A DNA stretch of 64,000 bases, taken from Pseudomonadota bacterium (GTDB lineage: Bacteria; Pseudomonadota; Alphaproteobacteria; Sphingomonadales; Sphingomonadaceae). Of the stretch, positions 1 to 8,357 are shown piece after piece. Where the stretch lies: contig JAEXFD010000007.1 in the NCBI GenBank assembly GCA_023400405.1, positions 1 to 64,000 on the forward strand. The letters run 5' to 3'. The translations under genes were made by a program, and so were the position numbers. Below the pieces are notes generated by a model. It was not told the origin of the DNA. It saw only the letters and a program-made list of their open reading frames with translations, and made no database searches. Numbering within the stretch: the first letter of the stretch is position 1; the number at the start of each line of letters is the position of its first letter.

Positions 1-132
1 CGCGCCCATCGCGAGGCGCATGAGCCGCAGCCCGGTGATTTCGTCGATCGGCCCAAGCGGCCGCCCCGTCCGCGCGGCCCCGGGCGTCCCACTGGCAAGC
101 CCGGCGCCCGTCCGCCGCGGACGCGCAAATGA
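1..132 (+). CDS. C-terminal tail of an upstream protein (possible rRNA pseudouridine synthase), partial
   Basis: Reading frame 1 is open from the window edge to a TGA at 130-132. It encodes about 43 residues very rich in Pro, Arg and Gly. The TGA overlaps the ATG of rsmD (ATGA), so the two genes are translationally coupled. A basic, low-complexity tail directly before rsmD is typical of the RluB-type large-subunit pseudouridine synthases of sphingomonads. No catalytic domain is in the window, so the identity is inferred from context only. Confidence 0.5.
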   Translation, partial: RAHREAHEPQPGDFVDRPKRPPRPRGPGRPTGKPGARPPRTRK

Positions 133-671
133 GAGTCATCGCCGGCGAATGGCGCGGGCGGCCGCTGGTCGCGCCCAAGGGCGACGCCACTCGGCCCACT
201 GCGGATCGCACCCGCGAGGCGCTGTTCTCGATGCTGGCCTCGCGGGTCGGCAGTTTCGAAGGGCTGGCGGTGGCGGACCTGTTCGCCGGATCCGGCGCCC
301 TGGGGCTCGAGGCACTGTCGCGCGGCGCCGCATCGTGCCTGTTCGTCGAGCAGGACCGCGCCGCACTCGACGCGCTCAAGGACAACATTGCCCGGCTCGG
401 TGCGAAGGGAGCGGAGGTGCGGCCTGGCTCGGTGCTCGCGCTCGGTCCCGCACGCGCGCCGCTCGACCTCATCCTGATGGACCCGCCTTATGGCACCGGT
501 GCCGGATCGGTGGCGCTCGACAAGCTCGGGCGGCTCGGCTGGACGGGGCCGGCAACCTGGATCAGCATCGAGACCGCGCGCGACGAGACGCCCGAAGTGG
601 CGGGCTTCGAGGTCGACGCCAGCCGCGTCCACGGCAAGGCGCGACTCACCCTGTTGCGGGCGAGCGCCTAG
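129..671 (+). CDS. rsmD: 16S rRNA (guanine(966)-N(2))-methyltransferase RsmD
   Basis: This cytoplasmic enzyme methylates G966 of 16S rRNA using S-adenosylmethionine. The 180-residue protein has the usual family length. It opens with the characteristic MRVIAGEWRGR segment, has the SAM-binding glycine loop DLFAGSGALGLEA at residues 50-62, and the catalytic N6/N2-methyltransferase motif DPPY at 118-121. The ATG overlaps the TGA of the gene before it. The 3' end overlaps the stop of the convergent aspartyl-protease gene by three bases. Confidence 0.93.
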   Translation: MRVIAGEWRGRPLVAPKGDATRPTADRTREALFSMLASRVGSFEGLAVADLFAGSGALGLEALSRGAASCLFVEQDRAALDALKDNIARLGAKGAEVRPGSVLALGPARAPLDLILMDPPYGTGAGSVALDKLGRLGWTGPATWISIETARDETPEVAGFEVDASRVHGKARLTLLRASA

Positions 672-1813
672 AGCCAGGGCGCCAGCGTGTAGCGCACCTC
701 GCGCTGCACGCCGCCGCGATCGACGTTGAGCACGACCGTCTTGCCCGCGTTTCCATTGATCGTGCGGATCATTGCGCTCAGGTCGCCGCCGACGAGCATT
801 TCGCCCTTTTGCAGGCCCGCCCGGGCCGCGGGACTGCCGGTGCCGACGTCTCCGATCACGACGCGGTCCTTGCGCTCCTCCAGCCACAGGCCGGACAGCG
901 GATATGCCTCTTGTGCCGCAAGGCGACCGTTTTCCTTGGCATAAAGGACACCGCCCGAAACGTCGGTGCTGAGCTGCAATTGGCCGAGCAAGTGGAGGCC
1001 GATCAGGCCGTCCTGCTCCGAGCCGATCGAACCCGGCTGATCGAGCTTCACCAGATGGCCGTCAAAGGCGAAGGGGCCGATCATGATCCGCCGGCTTCGC
1101 ACGATCCGGGCCGGAATCGCCCCGGCGCCGATTCCCCGCGACATCGCCGGCGCATAGGGCTTGCTGTCGTCCCACAGTCCGCTGCGCTTTGCTGCGCGTC
1201 CGTTTATCGAAAGATTGTTGGGCGCGCCGGTATCGAGCAGAAAATCGCCGGTGAAGCCGTCGATCGATGCCTCCGCGACGATCGAGGCGCCGCCCACTCC
1301 CTTGGTGAAGCGAGACTTGAGTTTGACCAGCCCGTCGAAGTTCGGCCGCCCGTCGGGATAGGCGCGCCACTGGCCCTTCTCGAAATCGAGATCGCTGTCA
1401 TAGGTGGTGAACAGTCCGGCCCCGAGCGTCCCCACGGCATCGGGGCTCGGCCGGCCGCGGATGCCGGCGAACAGCATGTCGGGAAAGTGGATTCCGCTGG
1501 CGAGCGCGACGTCGCCGGCATTGTACCAGGATTTGTCGCTCACCCCGCCGACCCCGCGGATCTGCATGCCGGGCACCGGCTGCAGACCGATCGACTTGGC
1601 GAAGCCATCGTCGATGAAGCTGACGAACGCCCCGGTATCGACCACGAACAGGTAAGGCTTGGCCTTGATCGTCGCGGCGATCCAGACGCGGCCATCTTCC
1701 AGCGCGATCGAGTTCATCACGGGATCGCGGCGGTACGCGGCTCGCGCCAGTTCCGCGGGGAGCGCCGCCAATGCGAGGCCGCTGCCGATGAGTGCGCGCC
1801 GATCGATCGCCAT
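668..1813 (-). CDS. Retropepsin-like aspartyl protease with C-terminal PDZ domain
   Basis: The 381-residue protein starts with an arginine-bearing hydrophobic leader (DRRALIGSGLALAALPA), so export to the periplasm is likely. Two DTGA active-site motifs are visible, at residues 59-62 (VVDTGAFVSF) and 194-197 (LLDTGAPNN). This is the double half-site pattern of bacterial pepsin/retropepsin-like proteins. A PDZ segment follows near residues 318-345 (DVGTGSPAARAGLQKGE) and could bind peptide C-termini or the substrate. The physiological substrate is unknown. The gene is convergent with rsmD and 52 bases downstream of the MFS gene on the same strand. Confidence 0.8.
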   Translation of the reverse strand: MAIDRRALIGSGLALAALPAELARAAYRRDPVMNSIALEDGRVWIAATIKAKPYLFVVDTGAFVSFIDDGFAKSIGLQPVPGMQIRGVGGVSDKSWYNAGDVALASGIHFPDMLFAGIRGRPSPDAVGTLGAGLFTTYDSDLDFEKGQWRAYPDGRPNFDGLVKLKSRFTKGVGGASIVAEASIDGFTGDFLLDTGAPNNLSINGRAAKRSGLWDDSKPYAPAMSRGIGAGAIPARIVRSRRIMIGPFAFDGHLVKLDQPGSIGSEQDGLIGLHLLGQLQLSTDVSGGVLYAKENGRLAAQEAYPLSGLWLEERKDRVVIGDVGTGSPAARAGLQKGEMLVGGDLSAMIRTINGNAGKTVVLNVDRGGVQREVRYTLAPWL

Positions 1814-1865
1814 GCCCGTCTCCTTCGGGAGCGCAGGCTAGGCGCGGCAGATGACCGGAATGTGT

Positions 1866-3125
1866 CTATCGCCCGCGCAGCGCGAGCAGTGCGATGAGGC
1901 TGACCAATCCCGCTCCGGCAAGGTAGAAGCCGACCGCGCCGAGCCCGCCCTGCTTGGCGAGTCCCTCGGCGATCAGCGGGGTGAGCCCGCCGCCGAGGAT
2001 GCCGCCGAGATTGAACGTCACCGACACGCCGGTATAGCGCACCCGGGCCGGGAACAGGCTGGGCAGCCAGCCGCCGAGCGGGCCGTAGACGAAGCCCATC
2101 ACGAACAGCGCCGCCGCCAGCCAGAACGCCACGCTCGCCAGCGCGCCGGGCACCAGCAGCGCCGGCATCGCGAGGCCGATCGGGATCGTGGCGATGCAGC
2201 CCCAGGTCAGCACGCGGTTGGCCGAGCGCCGATCGGCATGGAGCCCGGCGAGGCCGATCCCCGCGGCCATGAACAGGATCGCGCCGAGTTCGACCGCCAG
2301 CACCGTCTCGCGCGCATAGCCGAGCGACTTGGTGCCGAAGCCGATCGCGAACACGGTCGCGACATAGAAGAGCGCGAAACAGGCGATCGTGCCGACCGTG
2401 CCGGCGATGGTCGCCCCCAGGCTGGTGCGCAGCAGCTCACCGAGCGGCACCACCGGCGGCGGCGCCTTCTCGGCCGCGGCGACGAATTCGGGCGTCTCGG
2501 TGATCTTGAGCCGCACCCAAAGCCCGAGGATGACGAGCAGCGAACTCGCCAGGAACGGCAGCCGCCAGCCCCAGTCGCGGAACTGGACGTCGGTCATCAG
2601 CGCGCCGAGCAGCAGGAAGAAGCCATTGGCGAAGATGAAGCCGACCGGCGCGCCGAGCGGCGGGAAGCTGCCATAGCGATTGGCCCAGCCTGGCGGCGCA
2701 TTCTCCACGGCGAGCAGGCTCGCCCCGCCCCATTCGCCGCCGAGCCCGAGCCCCTGTCCGAAGCGCAGCAGGCAGAGCAGCACCGGCGCCGCCCAGCCGA
2801 TCATCGCATAGCCGGGCAGGAAGCCGATCAGCAGCGTCGAGGCGCCCATCAGCATCAGCGAGGCGACCAGAGTCGACTTGCGGCCGAGCCGATCGCCGAA
2901 ATGGCCGAACAGCAGCCCGCCGAGCGGCCGCGCGACGAAAGCGACGCTGAAGCTCGCATAGCTGGCGAGCTGGCGCAGCGCCGGGTCGGCGCCGGGGAAG
3001 AACAGCTCCGGGAACACCAGCGCCGCGGCGGTGGCGTAGATATAGAAGTCGTAGAATTCGACCGAGGTGCCGACCAGGCTCGCGAACAGGATGCGGCGGT
3101 GCGATGCGGCGGCTTTGACGGTCAT
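1866..3125 (-). CDS. MFS transporter, metabolite:H+ symporter (MHS) type
   Basis: A 419-residue polytopic inner-membrane protein with about 12 hydrophobic segments. The opening SVEFYDFYIYATAAALVFP, the loop-2/3 signature GHFGDRLGRK and the GQGLGLGGEWGGA segment in TM4 are typical of the metabolite:H+ symporters (ShiA/ProP/KgtP group) of the major facilitator superfamily. Substrates in that group are organic acids, shikimate or osmolytes. The sequence alone does not say which one this protein carries. No catabolic gene is adjacent. Confidence 0.85.
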   Translation of the reverse strand: MTVKAAASHRRILFASLVGTSVEFYDFYIYATAAALVFPELFFPGADPALRQLASYASFSVAFVARPLGGLLFGHFGDRLGRKSTLVASLMLMGASTLLIGFLPGYAMIGWAAPVLLCLLRFGQGLGLGGEWGGASLLAVENAPPGWANRYGSFPPLGAPVGFIFANGFFLLLGALMTDVQFRDWGWRLPFLASSLLVILGLWVRLKITETPEFVAAAEKAPPPVVPLGELLRTSLGATIAGTVGTIACFALFYVATVFAIGFGTKSLGYARETVLAVELGAILFMAAGIGLAGLHADRRSANRVLTWGCIATIPIGLAMPALLVPGALASVAFWLAAALFVMGFVYGPLGGWLPSLFPARVRYTGVSVTFNLGGILGGGLTPLIAEGLAKQGGLGAVGFYLAGAGLVSLIALLALRGR

Positions 3126-3251
3126 TCGGCTCTCTCCCCTGCCCCTCCCTAGGCGGCAAGCATGCGCGTGGCAAAGCCGTTCATCGCGGCGTCAGTTAAT
3201 CTGCGTTAGCCACGGATTCGAGGAAGGCCGCCGTAATTAGGGAGACGGACG

Positions 3252-3437
3252 ATGCACGAATCCAACGCGAAGCGCTTTGCCAGCGCCGCATTCTTTGCGA
3301 TGCTCGCCGGCGTGACCGTGGCGTTCTGGAACCCCATGGATTCGGTCAAGGCCGATCTGCGCTCGGACAGTCGCGGCGTGACCTTCGGCCTGCATCTGGC
3401 GGCCGACGCGGTTCGCGACTGCGCGCGCCTGGTCTGA
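3252..3437 (+). CDS. Small single-span membrane protein, unknown function
   Basis: A 61-residue reading frame begins with ATG at 3252 behind a purine-rich GGGAGACGGAC stretch that can act as a Shine-Dalgarno site. The product has a basic N-terminus, one hydrophobic helix (residues about 10-26, FASAAFFAMLAGVTVAFW) and a short tail with one cysteine. It stands alone between the MFS gene and the DUF4349 region. I do not recognise the family. Alternative frames in this stretch look like noise. Confidence 0.5.
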   Translation: MHESNAKRFASAAFFAMLAGVTVAFWNPMDSVKADLRSDSRGVTFGLHLAADAVRDCARLV

Positions 3438-3528
3438 CCGGATAAGCCTCCGAACTCTCTGCTTCTCGATCGATATTCGCTCGTAGCTGGCCGGGCATCC
3501 GCCCGCGCCGGCCGTGCGGCGTTGCGCT

Positions 3529-3638
3529 GCCCACAATATGGGCGCGCAGCAGTGGTCGCCACAATCATGCCTCGATTATGGCAGAATTGTGGCTTGACTT
3601 ATTCCTAGTAGCATGATGGATTATGGCGATATTGTGGC
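3529..3638 (+). promoter_or_regulatory. Array of phased GCCAYA-type repeats upstream of the DUF4349 gene
   Basis: Two near-identical 20-base units, GATTATGGC-N3-ATTGTGGC, lie at 3574-3593 and 3619-3638. Each contains two half-sites 11 bases apart (read on -, GCCACA-N5-GCCATA). An inverted, partial copy begins at 3558 (GCCACAAT-CAT-GCC), and a palindrome GCCCACAATATGGGC lies at 3529-3543. A TTGACT that could be a -35 box sits at 3594-3599 between the two units. Tandem half-sites spaced 11 bases apart are the usual binding layout of OmpR/PhoB-family response regulators. The regulator is not known. Confidence 0.55.
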
Positions 3639-3652
3639 AAGGAGAAGCCGTA

Positions 3653-4501
3653 ATGCGTGCACTTCCTCTGATGATGCTTGCCGCGCTGGCAGGGTGTTCC
3701 GCCAGCGAGAACCGCAATTCCGATCCGGCCGCGACGGAACAGGCCTCGCCGCCCTTTGCCGACGTCGCCAAGGGTGACCAGCCGGCCAAGGTCGAAGTCA
3801 CCCTGCCGCAACTCGCCTACCGGTACTCGCTCGCCTTCGTCCTTCCGAACGATCAGCTCGCCAAGGTCCAGGACGCGCATCGGGCGCTGTGCGACAGCAT
3901 GGGCCCGGCGCGTTGCCAGTTGCTGTCGTTCCAGCGCGACGACGGCGAGGACCGCGCGGGCGACGCCGAAATGAAGCTGCGCGTGGCGACCGGCGAAGCG
4001 CATCGCTTCGGTGACGCGCTGACGCGCAGCGCCGTCGACGCCGGCGGGCGCGCCACTGCGACCAACGTCGCCGCCGACGATCTTTCCAAGGACATCGTCG
4101 ACACCAAGGCGCGCATCGCCCAGCGCGAAGTGCTCGTCCAGCGGCTGACCACGATGCTGCGCAATCGATCCGGCAAGGTTTCCGAACTCGTCGAGGCCGA
4201 GCGCAGCGTCGCCCAGGCCCAGGAGGAGCTCGACCAGGCGCGTGGCTGGCTCAAGGAGCAGCAGGGCCGCGTCGCCATGTCCGACTTCGACGTGCACTAT
4301 TCGGCCGTGGCGGCGGCGACCAGCTCGGGGAGCGTCGCCGGACAGCTCACCGAGGCGGGGCAAAGCTCGTTCGCGGGCTTCCTGATCGGCCTGCGCACGC
4401 TGCTGACACTCGCCATCTACCTGTTGCCGTGGGCGCTGCTGGCGCTGCCGGTGGTCCTGCTCGTGCGGCGGTGGCGTCGCCGCCCCGCTCCGACGGCTTG
4501 A
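3653..4501 (+). CDS. DUF4349-domain lipoprotein with coiled coil and C-terminal membrane segment
   Basis: The start at 3653 is preferred over an in-frame ATG at 3623. AAGGAGAA lies at 3639-3646, and the protein then begins with a clean lipoprotein signal (MRALPLMMLAALAGC, lipid Cys at 15). The 282-residue product has a conserved folded part (residues about 40-135), a charged coiled coil (about 140-205) and a terminal hydrophobic span (about 245-272) followed by RRWRRR. This is the normal layout of DUF4349 proteins, whose function is unknown. The promoter carries an unusual repeat array, so expression is probably controlled. Confidence 0.8.
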   Translation: MRALPLMMLAALAGCSASENRNSDPAATEQASPPFADVAKGDQPAKVEVTLPQLAYRYSLAFVLPNDQLAKVQDAHRALCDSMGPARCQLLSFQRDDGEDRAGDAEMKLRVATGEAHRFGDALTRSAVDAGGRATATNVAADDLSKDIVDTKARIAQREVLVQRLTTMLRNRSGKVSELVEAERSVAQAQEELDQARGWLKEQQGRVAMSDFDVHYSAVAAATSSGSVAGQLTEAGQSSFAGFLIGLRTLLTLAIYLLPWALLALPVVLLVRRWRRRPAPTA

Positions 4502-4515
4502 CCGACCACTGCGCC

Positions 4516-4545
4516 CCGGGCGGCCTGGCAGATTGCGCCGCCCGG
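4516..4545 (+). terminator. GC-rich hairpin after the DUF4349 gene
   Basis: Perfect 9-base inverted repeat CCGGGCGGC / GCCGCCCGG (4516-4524 and 4537-4545) with a 12-base loop. It begins 14 bases after the TGA of the DUF4349 gene. There is no U-tract, so termination is only a suggestion. Confidence 0.4.
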
Positions 4546-4635
4546 AGCCATTCGATATAGCGCCCCCGAAGCCCCGGCCGGCCCTGCGGATTTCCGCGCC
4601 GCCGGGGCGCTGACTTTCAGGGGAATGCGAACCCA

Positions 4636-5415
4636 ATGGCACGTCGCCGGCAAATCTACGAGGGCAAGGCCAAGATCCTCTACGAGGGTCCCGAGCCCGG
4701 CACGCTGATCCAGTATTTCAAGGACGACGCGACGGCGTTCAATGCCCAGAAGAAGGGCACGATCAGCGGCAAGGGCGTGCTCAATAACCGGATTTCGGAG
4801 CATGTCTTCACGCTGCTCGCCGGCATCGGCATCCCCACGCACTTCATACGCCGTCTCAACATGCGAGAGCAACTCATTCGCCAGGTTGAGATCGTGCCGA
4901 TCGAAGTGGTGGTACGCAACGTCGTTGCCGGCAGCCTGGCGAAAAAGCTCGGGATCGAGGAAGGCACGCCCCTGCCCCGCACGATCGTCGAATATTATTT
5001 CAAGGACGATGCGCTCGGCGACCCGATGGTCACCGACGAGCATATCCTCGCCTTTGGCTGGGCAAGCCAGGAAGAGCTGCACGACATGGCCGACATGGCC
5101 ATCCGCGTGAACGACTTCCTCTCGGGCCTGTTCGCCGGGATCGGCATCCGCCTGGTCGATTTCAAGCTCGAGTTCGGGCGGATCTGGGACAATGACTATG
5201 CCCGGATCATCCTCGCCGATGAAATCAGCCCGGACGGCTGCCGGCTGTGGGACATGGCGACCAACGAGAAGCTCGACAAGGATCGCTTCCGTCGCGACCT
5301 GGGCGGCGAAGTGGAAGCCTATCAGGAGGTCGCGCGCCGGCTGGGCCTGCTTCCCGAGGGCGAGGATTCGGCCGTGCTCGACCTCGAAAGCCACCGCAAG
5401 CGCCGGGGCCGTTGA
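4636..5415 (+). CDS. purC: Phosphoribosylaminoimidazole-succinocarboxamide (SAICAR) synthase
   Basis: Catalyses ATP-dependent ligation of aspartate to CAIR in de novo purine synthesis. The 259-residue protein has the usual length and family motifs: [16 protein letters not shown] at the N-terminus (nucleotide-binding loop), [14 protein letters not shown] in the middle, and LVDFKLEFG and [13 protein letters not shown] near the C-terminal half. In many alphaproteobacteria purC is followed directly by purS and purQ. Here a surface-lipoprotein/Slam pair of about 2.6 kb lies between them. Confidence 0.96.
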   Translation: MARRRQIYEGKAKILYEGPEPGTLIQYFKDDATAFNAQKKGTISGKGVLNNRISEHVFTLLAGIGIPTHFIRRLNMREQLIRQVEIVPIEVVVRNVVAGSLAKKLGIEEGTPLPRTIVEYYFKDDALGDPMVTDEHILAFGWASQEELHDMADMAIRVNDFLSGLFAGIGIRLVDFKLEFGRIWDNDYARIILADEISPDGCRLWDMATNEKLDKDRFRRDLGGEVEAYQEVARRLGLLPEGEDSAVLDLESHRKRRGR

Positions 5416-5447
5416 CGCTTCGGCGGCCGCGCCGTCCTTAAACGCTT

Positions 5448-5468
5448 CTTAACCACGCACGGGTTAAG
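5448..5468. promoter_or_regulatory. Inverted repeat CTTAACC-N7-GGTTAAG before the surface-lipoprotein gene
   Basis: A perfect 7-base inverted repeat (5448-5454 and 5462-5468) sits about 33 bases upstream of the lipoprotein ATG. It could be an operator or part of the cassette promoter. The regulator is unknown, and it does not resemble a Fur box. Confidence 0.35.
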
Positions 5469-5500
5469 TCCCGGCCGAGTTCGGTCATGGGGATCTTTCG

Positions 5501-6736
5501 ATGCGTTCGTTCCGCAACTTCCTGGTGCTTTCGAGCACGGTTATGCTCGCGGCCTGTGGCGGCGACACTTCGCCCCAGACCGTGGGCAGCGTCGCGCCAC
5601 CATCGGGCGGCACGCCGACGCCGACGCACAGCTTCGTCAATCCGACCGAAGTGAAGACCTATGATGGCCTGGGTGCGGTCCAGCACTACCAATATACCAC
5701 GGCATCGGCCGAAGGCGCGCAGAGCGGCCAGCTCTATGCGGGCGATTCGAATACGGTTCGCGACAGCGGCATCAGCATCACCTACAACCCGCGAGACGCG
5801 ATCTTCGAGCTGACCGTCAGCCGCCCGCTCGCCCAGGTTTCCGTGTCGGCCCAGCGCTTCCAGGACCCCGCGCATCGCACGGCCTTCGGCGGCGCGGCGC
5901 AGCCCCAGCCCGGCGTGCCCAACTTCGATGCGAGCCGGCAGATCCAGTATCTGCAATCCGGCACGGCCACCGGCAGCGCGCTCTCGCCGGGCAATCCCTT
6001 CTACACCCAGGGCTATGGCGCGGCGAATTCGGACTATGTGGTCGGCGCCGACCAGTTCAGCTCGACGGTGCAAACCTTCTTCTACCAGAAGCCCGGCACC
6101 ACCACGAAATACGTGACCTATGCCGGCTATGTTCGCAATTCGATCAGCGCGGCGACCGAACAGAACAATAGCAACCTGCCCGCGCAGCTGCGCGAGAGCT
6201 ACAGCCTCGATCGCGCGGCCTTCGTCTTCGGCGAACGGACCGGCAATTCCGCGGTGCCGACCACCGGCTCGGGGACCTATACCGGCGAGATGATCGCGAC
6301 CGTGGTCTACAATCCGCTGCTGGATACCGACGCGAGCGCACCCAGCTTCCTGCAGTGGATGCAGGGCACCCAGAGCACCACGATCAATTTCGGGAGCGGC
6401 GCCGTCACCACGACGCTCGACGGCACGATGCTCGCCCCGGTGCGCGACGCGTACACGAGCGGCATCGGCGGCCTTGCCGCCGGCACGGCCTTCCACGCCC
6501 AGGGCAGCGCGACGATCGACCTGATCAACAAGGGCGGCTTCACCGGCCAGTTCGCCTCGGCCTGCTTCGCGACGAGCTGCACGGCGGGCAATTCGCTGCT
6601 GATCGCCGGCTCGAGCCTGGACGGCGCGTTCTTCGGCCCGCATGGCGAGGAGATCGGCGCGGGCTTCCGCATCGTCGGCGGCCGCCCCGACGAGCGGATC
6701 GACATCCTCGGCGCGTTCACCGGCAAGAAGCCCTGA
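5501..6736 (+). CDS. TbpB-like surface lipoprotein, predicted Slam substrate
   Basis: The 411-residue protein starts with a lipoprotein signal (lipobox MLAAC, lipid Cys at 19) and a Pro/Thr-rich linker. The rest is a Gly/Ser/Thr-rich beta protein. Near the end it has the pattern of transferrin-binding-protein-like barrels: GAFFGPHGEEIGAGFRI followed by GAFTGKKP. Such lipoproteins are displayed on the cell surface and commonly bind host or environmental metal or haem carriers. The ligand here is unknown. Its TGA overlaps the ATG of the Slam gene (TGATG). Taken with the family pairing, this makes it the likely cargo of that translocon. Confidence 0.78.
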   Translation: MRSFRNFLVLSSTVMLAACGGDTSPQTVGSVAPPSGGTPTPTHSFVNPTEVKTYDGLGAVQHYQYTTASAEGAQSGQLYAGDSNTVRDSGISITYNPRDAIFELTVSRPLAQVSVSAQRFQDPAHRTAFGGAAQPQPGVPNFDASRQIQYLQSGTATGSALSPGNPFYTQGYGAANSDYVVGADQFSSTVQTFFYQKPGTTTKYVTYAGYVRNSISAATEQNNSNLPAQLRESYSLDRAAFVFGERTGNSAVPTTGSGTYTGEMIATVVYNPLLDTDASAPSFLQWMQGTQSTTINFGSGAVTTTLDGTMLAPVRDAYTSGIGGLAAGTAFHAQGSATIDLINKGGFTGQFASACFATSCTAGNSLLIAGSSLDGAFFGPHGEEIGAGFRIVGGRPDERIDILGAFTGKKP

Positions 6737-8091
6737 TGCGCATCGCAACGGCGCTCGCCTTCGCGGCGGCGCTGCTGGCGCCGGCCGCGGCCCGGGCCCA
6801 GACGCTGCTCGACCAGTGCGTCGCGGCGACGTGCAAGGCGCAGCTGACGCCCGACCAGTTGCTCGGCGAAGCGCAGAAGCTGATCGTCGCCAAGCGCTAC
6901 GACGAGGCGCGGCCGATGCTCGCCGCCCTCGCGACGCTGCCGCAATATCGCTTCGAGACACGCTACCTGAACGGCATGGTCGCCGCGGCCAATGGCGATC
7001 ACAAGGCGGCGATGGGCTATTACGAGGCCATCCTCGCCGACGATCCGGCACAGACCCGGGTGCGGCTCGACCTCGCCCGTGAAATGCTCGCGCTCGGCAA
7101 GTTCCAGAGCGCGGACCGCCAGTTCAAGCTTGCCCAGCAAGCCGGCGACTTGCCCGAAGACGTTGCCCGCACGATCCGTGCGGTGCGCGATGTGATCCGC
7201 ACGCGGCGCGCCTGGCGGCTCGACATCGATTTCGGTCTCGCGCCCGACAGCAACATCAACAACGCGACGTCCGCCGAAACGGTGACGGTGAACTGGGGCG
7301 GATGGCAGCTTCCGCTCACGCTCGACAGCCGCGCCCGCGCCAAGTCCGGCACCGGCGAGACCGCGACGGTCTCCGGGGGACTTCGCCTGCCCGTGGCGGA
7401 GAAGGTGTCCGCGCTGGTCGACCTCGACAGCAGCGGGGTCAATTATGCGGGCAAGGACTATGACGACTATCAGGTGCAGCTCGCCACCGGCGCCGAATTG
7501 CGGCTGACTCGCACGGCGAGCGTCTCGCTCGAAGGCGTCGGCGCCCAGCGCTGGTATGGCGGCCACCTCGTCAGCCGGCAGGTCGGCATCAAGGCGGGGT
7601 TCCAGGCCCAGATTGGCCGCGCCGACCAGTTCGGCCTCCAACTCGACACGCGCAAGACCGACGCGCGGTTCGACGGCAATTACGACGGCTGGCAGACCGG
7701 CATGTACGTCACCTGGGAACATGCCGTCACCCGCAGCCTCGTCGTTTCGGCAGGCCTGTTCGGGCGGCGCGACGCGCTGGTCGCGGAGGCCTATTCGAGC
7801 AAGGAAGGCGGGGTCATCGCGGGCTTTGGCGGCGAACTGCCGATGGGCATCACCTTCGGCCTTTCGGGGAGCGCGAGCCGTGCCGTGTTCGACGCGCCGA
7901 TCACGCTGTTTTCCGACGAGGCCCGGAAGGACTGGCGGTATACGGCGCGCGCGACGCTGGGCAATCGCAAGCTTCGACTCTGGGGCTTCTCTCCCCAGGT
8001 GAGCGCCGCCTGGTCGCGAATCGAGTCGAACATTCCCTATTGGAGCAACGACCGGCTACGCTTCCGCTTCGCGCTGGCGCGCTATTTCTGA
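6736..8091 (+). CDS. Slam (DUF560) surface lipoprotein assembly modifier, outer-membrane translocon
   Basis: The ATG at 6736 gives a normal signal peptide (RIATALAFAAALLAPAAARAQ) and a 451-residue product. Residues about 30-155 form a TPR-like helical domain (LLGEAQKLIVAKRYDEARPML, YYEAILADDP). The remainder is a beta-barrel ending in aromatic ...ALARYF, the usual outer-membrane C-terminus. This two-part architecture is that of Slam proteins (type XI secretion), which move lipoproteins such as TbpB to the cell surface. It is coupled by a one-base overlap to the TbpB-like gene. It is followed by purS after 35 bases. Confidence 0.82.
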   Translation: MRIATALAFAAALLAPAAARAQTLLDQCVAATCKAQLTPDQLLGEAQKLIVAKRYDEARPMLAALATLPQYRFETRYLNGMVAAANGDHKAAMGYYEAILADDPAQTRVRLDLAREMLALGKFQSADRQFKLAQQAGDLPEDVARTIRAVRDVIRTRRAWRLDIDFGLAPDSNINNATSAETVTVNWGGWQLPLTLDSRARAKSGTGETATVSGGLRLPVAEKVSALVDLDSSGVNYAGKDYDDYQVQLATGAELRLTRTASVSLEGVGAQRWYGGHLVSRQVGIKAGFQAQIGRADQFGLQLDTRKTDARFDGNYDGWQTGMYVTWEHAVTRSLVVSAGLFGRRDALVAEAYSSKEGGVIAGFGGELPMGITFGLSGSASRAVFDAPITLFSDEARKDWRYTARATLGNRKLRLWGFSPQVSAAWSRIESNIPYWSNDRLRFRFALARYF

Positions 8092-8105
8092 TTGCGGGAC
8101 TCGCT

Positions 8106-8126
8106 GCGCGCCGCCATAGGGCGCGC
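8106..8126 (+). promoter_or_regulatory. GC hairpin abutting the purS start codon
   Basis: GCGCGCC (8106-8112) pairs perfectly with GGCGCGC (8120-8126) across a 7-base loop, and the second arm ends immediately before the ATG of purS. No Shine-Dalgarno sequence is visible in front of purS. The hairpin may affect initiation, or purS may depend on read-through translation from the gene before it. Confidence 0.35.
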
Positions 8127-8357
8127 ATGAAGCTGCGCATCATCGTCACGCTCAAGAACGGCGTCCTCGATCCCCAGGGCAAGGCCATCCAGCACGCGCT
8201 TGGCGGGCTGGGTTTCGACGGAGTTGCCGACGTCCGCGCCGGCAAGATCTTCGAGCTCGACGTGGCGGACGAAACCAGCGACGGGGCGATCGACGAGATG
8301 TGCCGCAAGCTGCTCGCCAACACGGTGATCGAGAATTACCGGGTGGAACGGGCATGA
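8127..8357 (+). CDS. purS: Phosphoribosylformylglycinamidine synthase subunit PurS
   Basis: A 76-residue protein starting [18 protein letters not shown]. It contains [16 protein letters not shown] and ends near [10 protein letters not shown], which matches the small PurS subunit of FGAM synthase. PurS bridges PurL and PurQ in the multi-subunit enzyme. The TGA overlaps the ATG of purQ (ATGA). purL is not in the window. Confidence 0.95.
   Translation: MKLRIIVTLKNGVLDPQGKAIQHALGGLGFDGVADVRAGKIFELDVADETSDGAIDEMCRKLLANTVIENYRVERA

Noticed and set aside
5440..5500. Fur box for the surface-lipoprotein/Slam cassette
   Set aside because: Only a short CTTAACC-N7-GGTTAAG palindrome is present; it does not match a Fur or Irr site.
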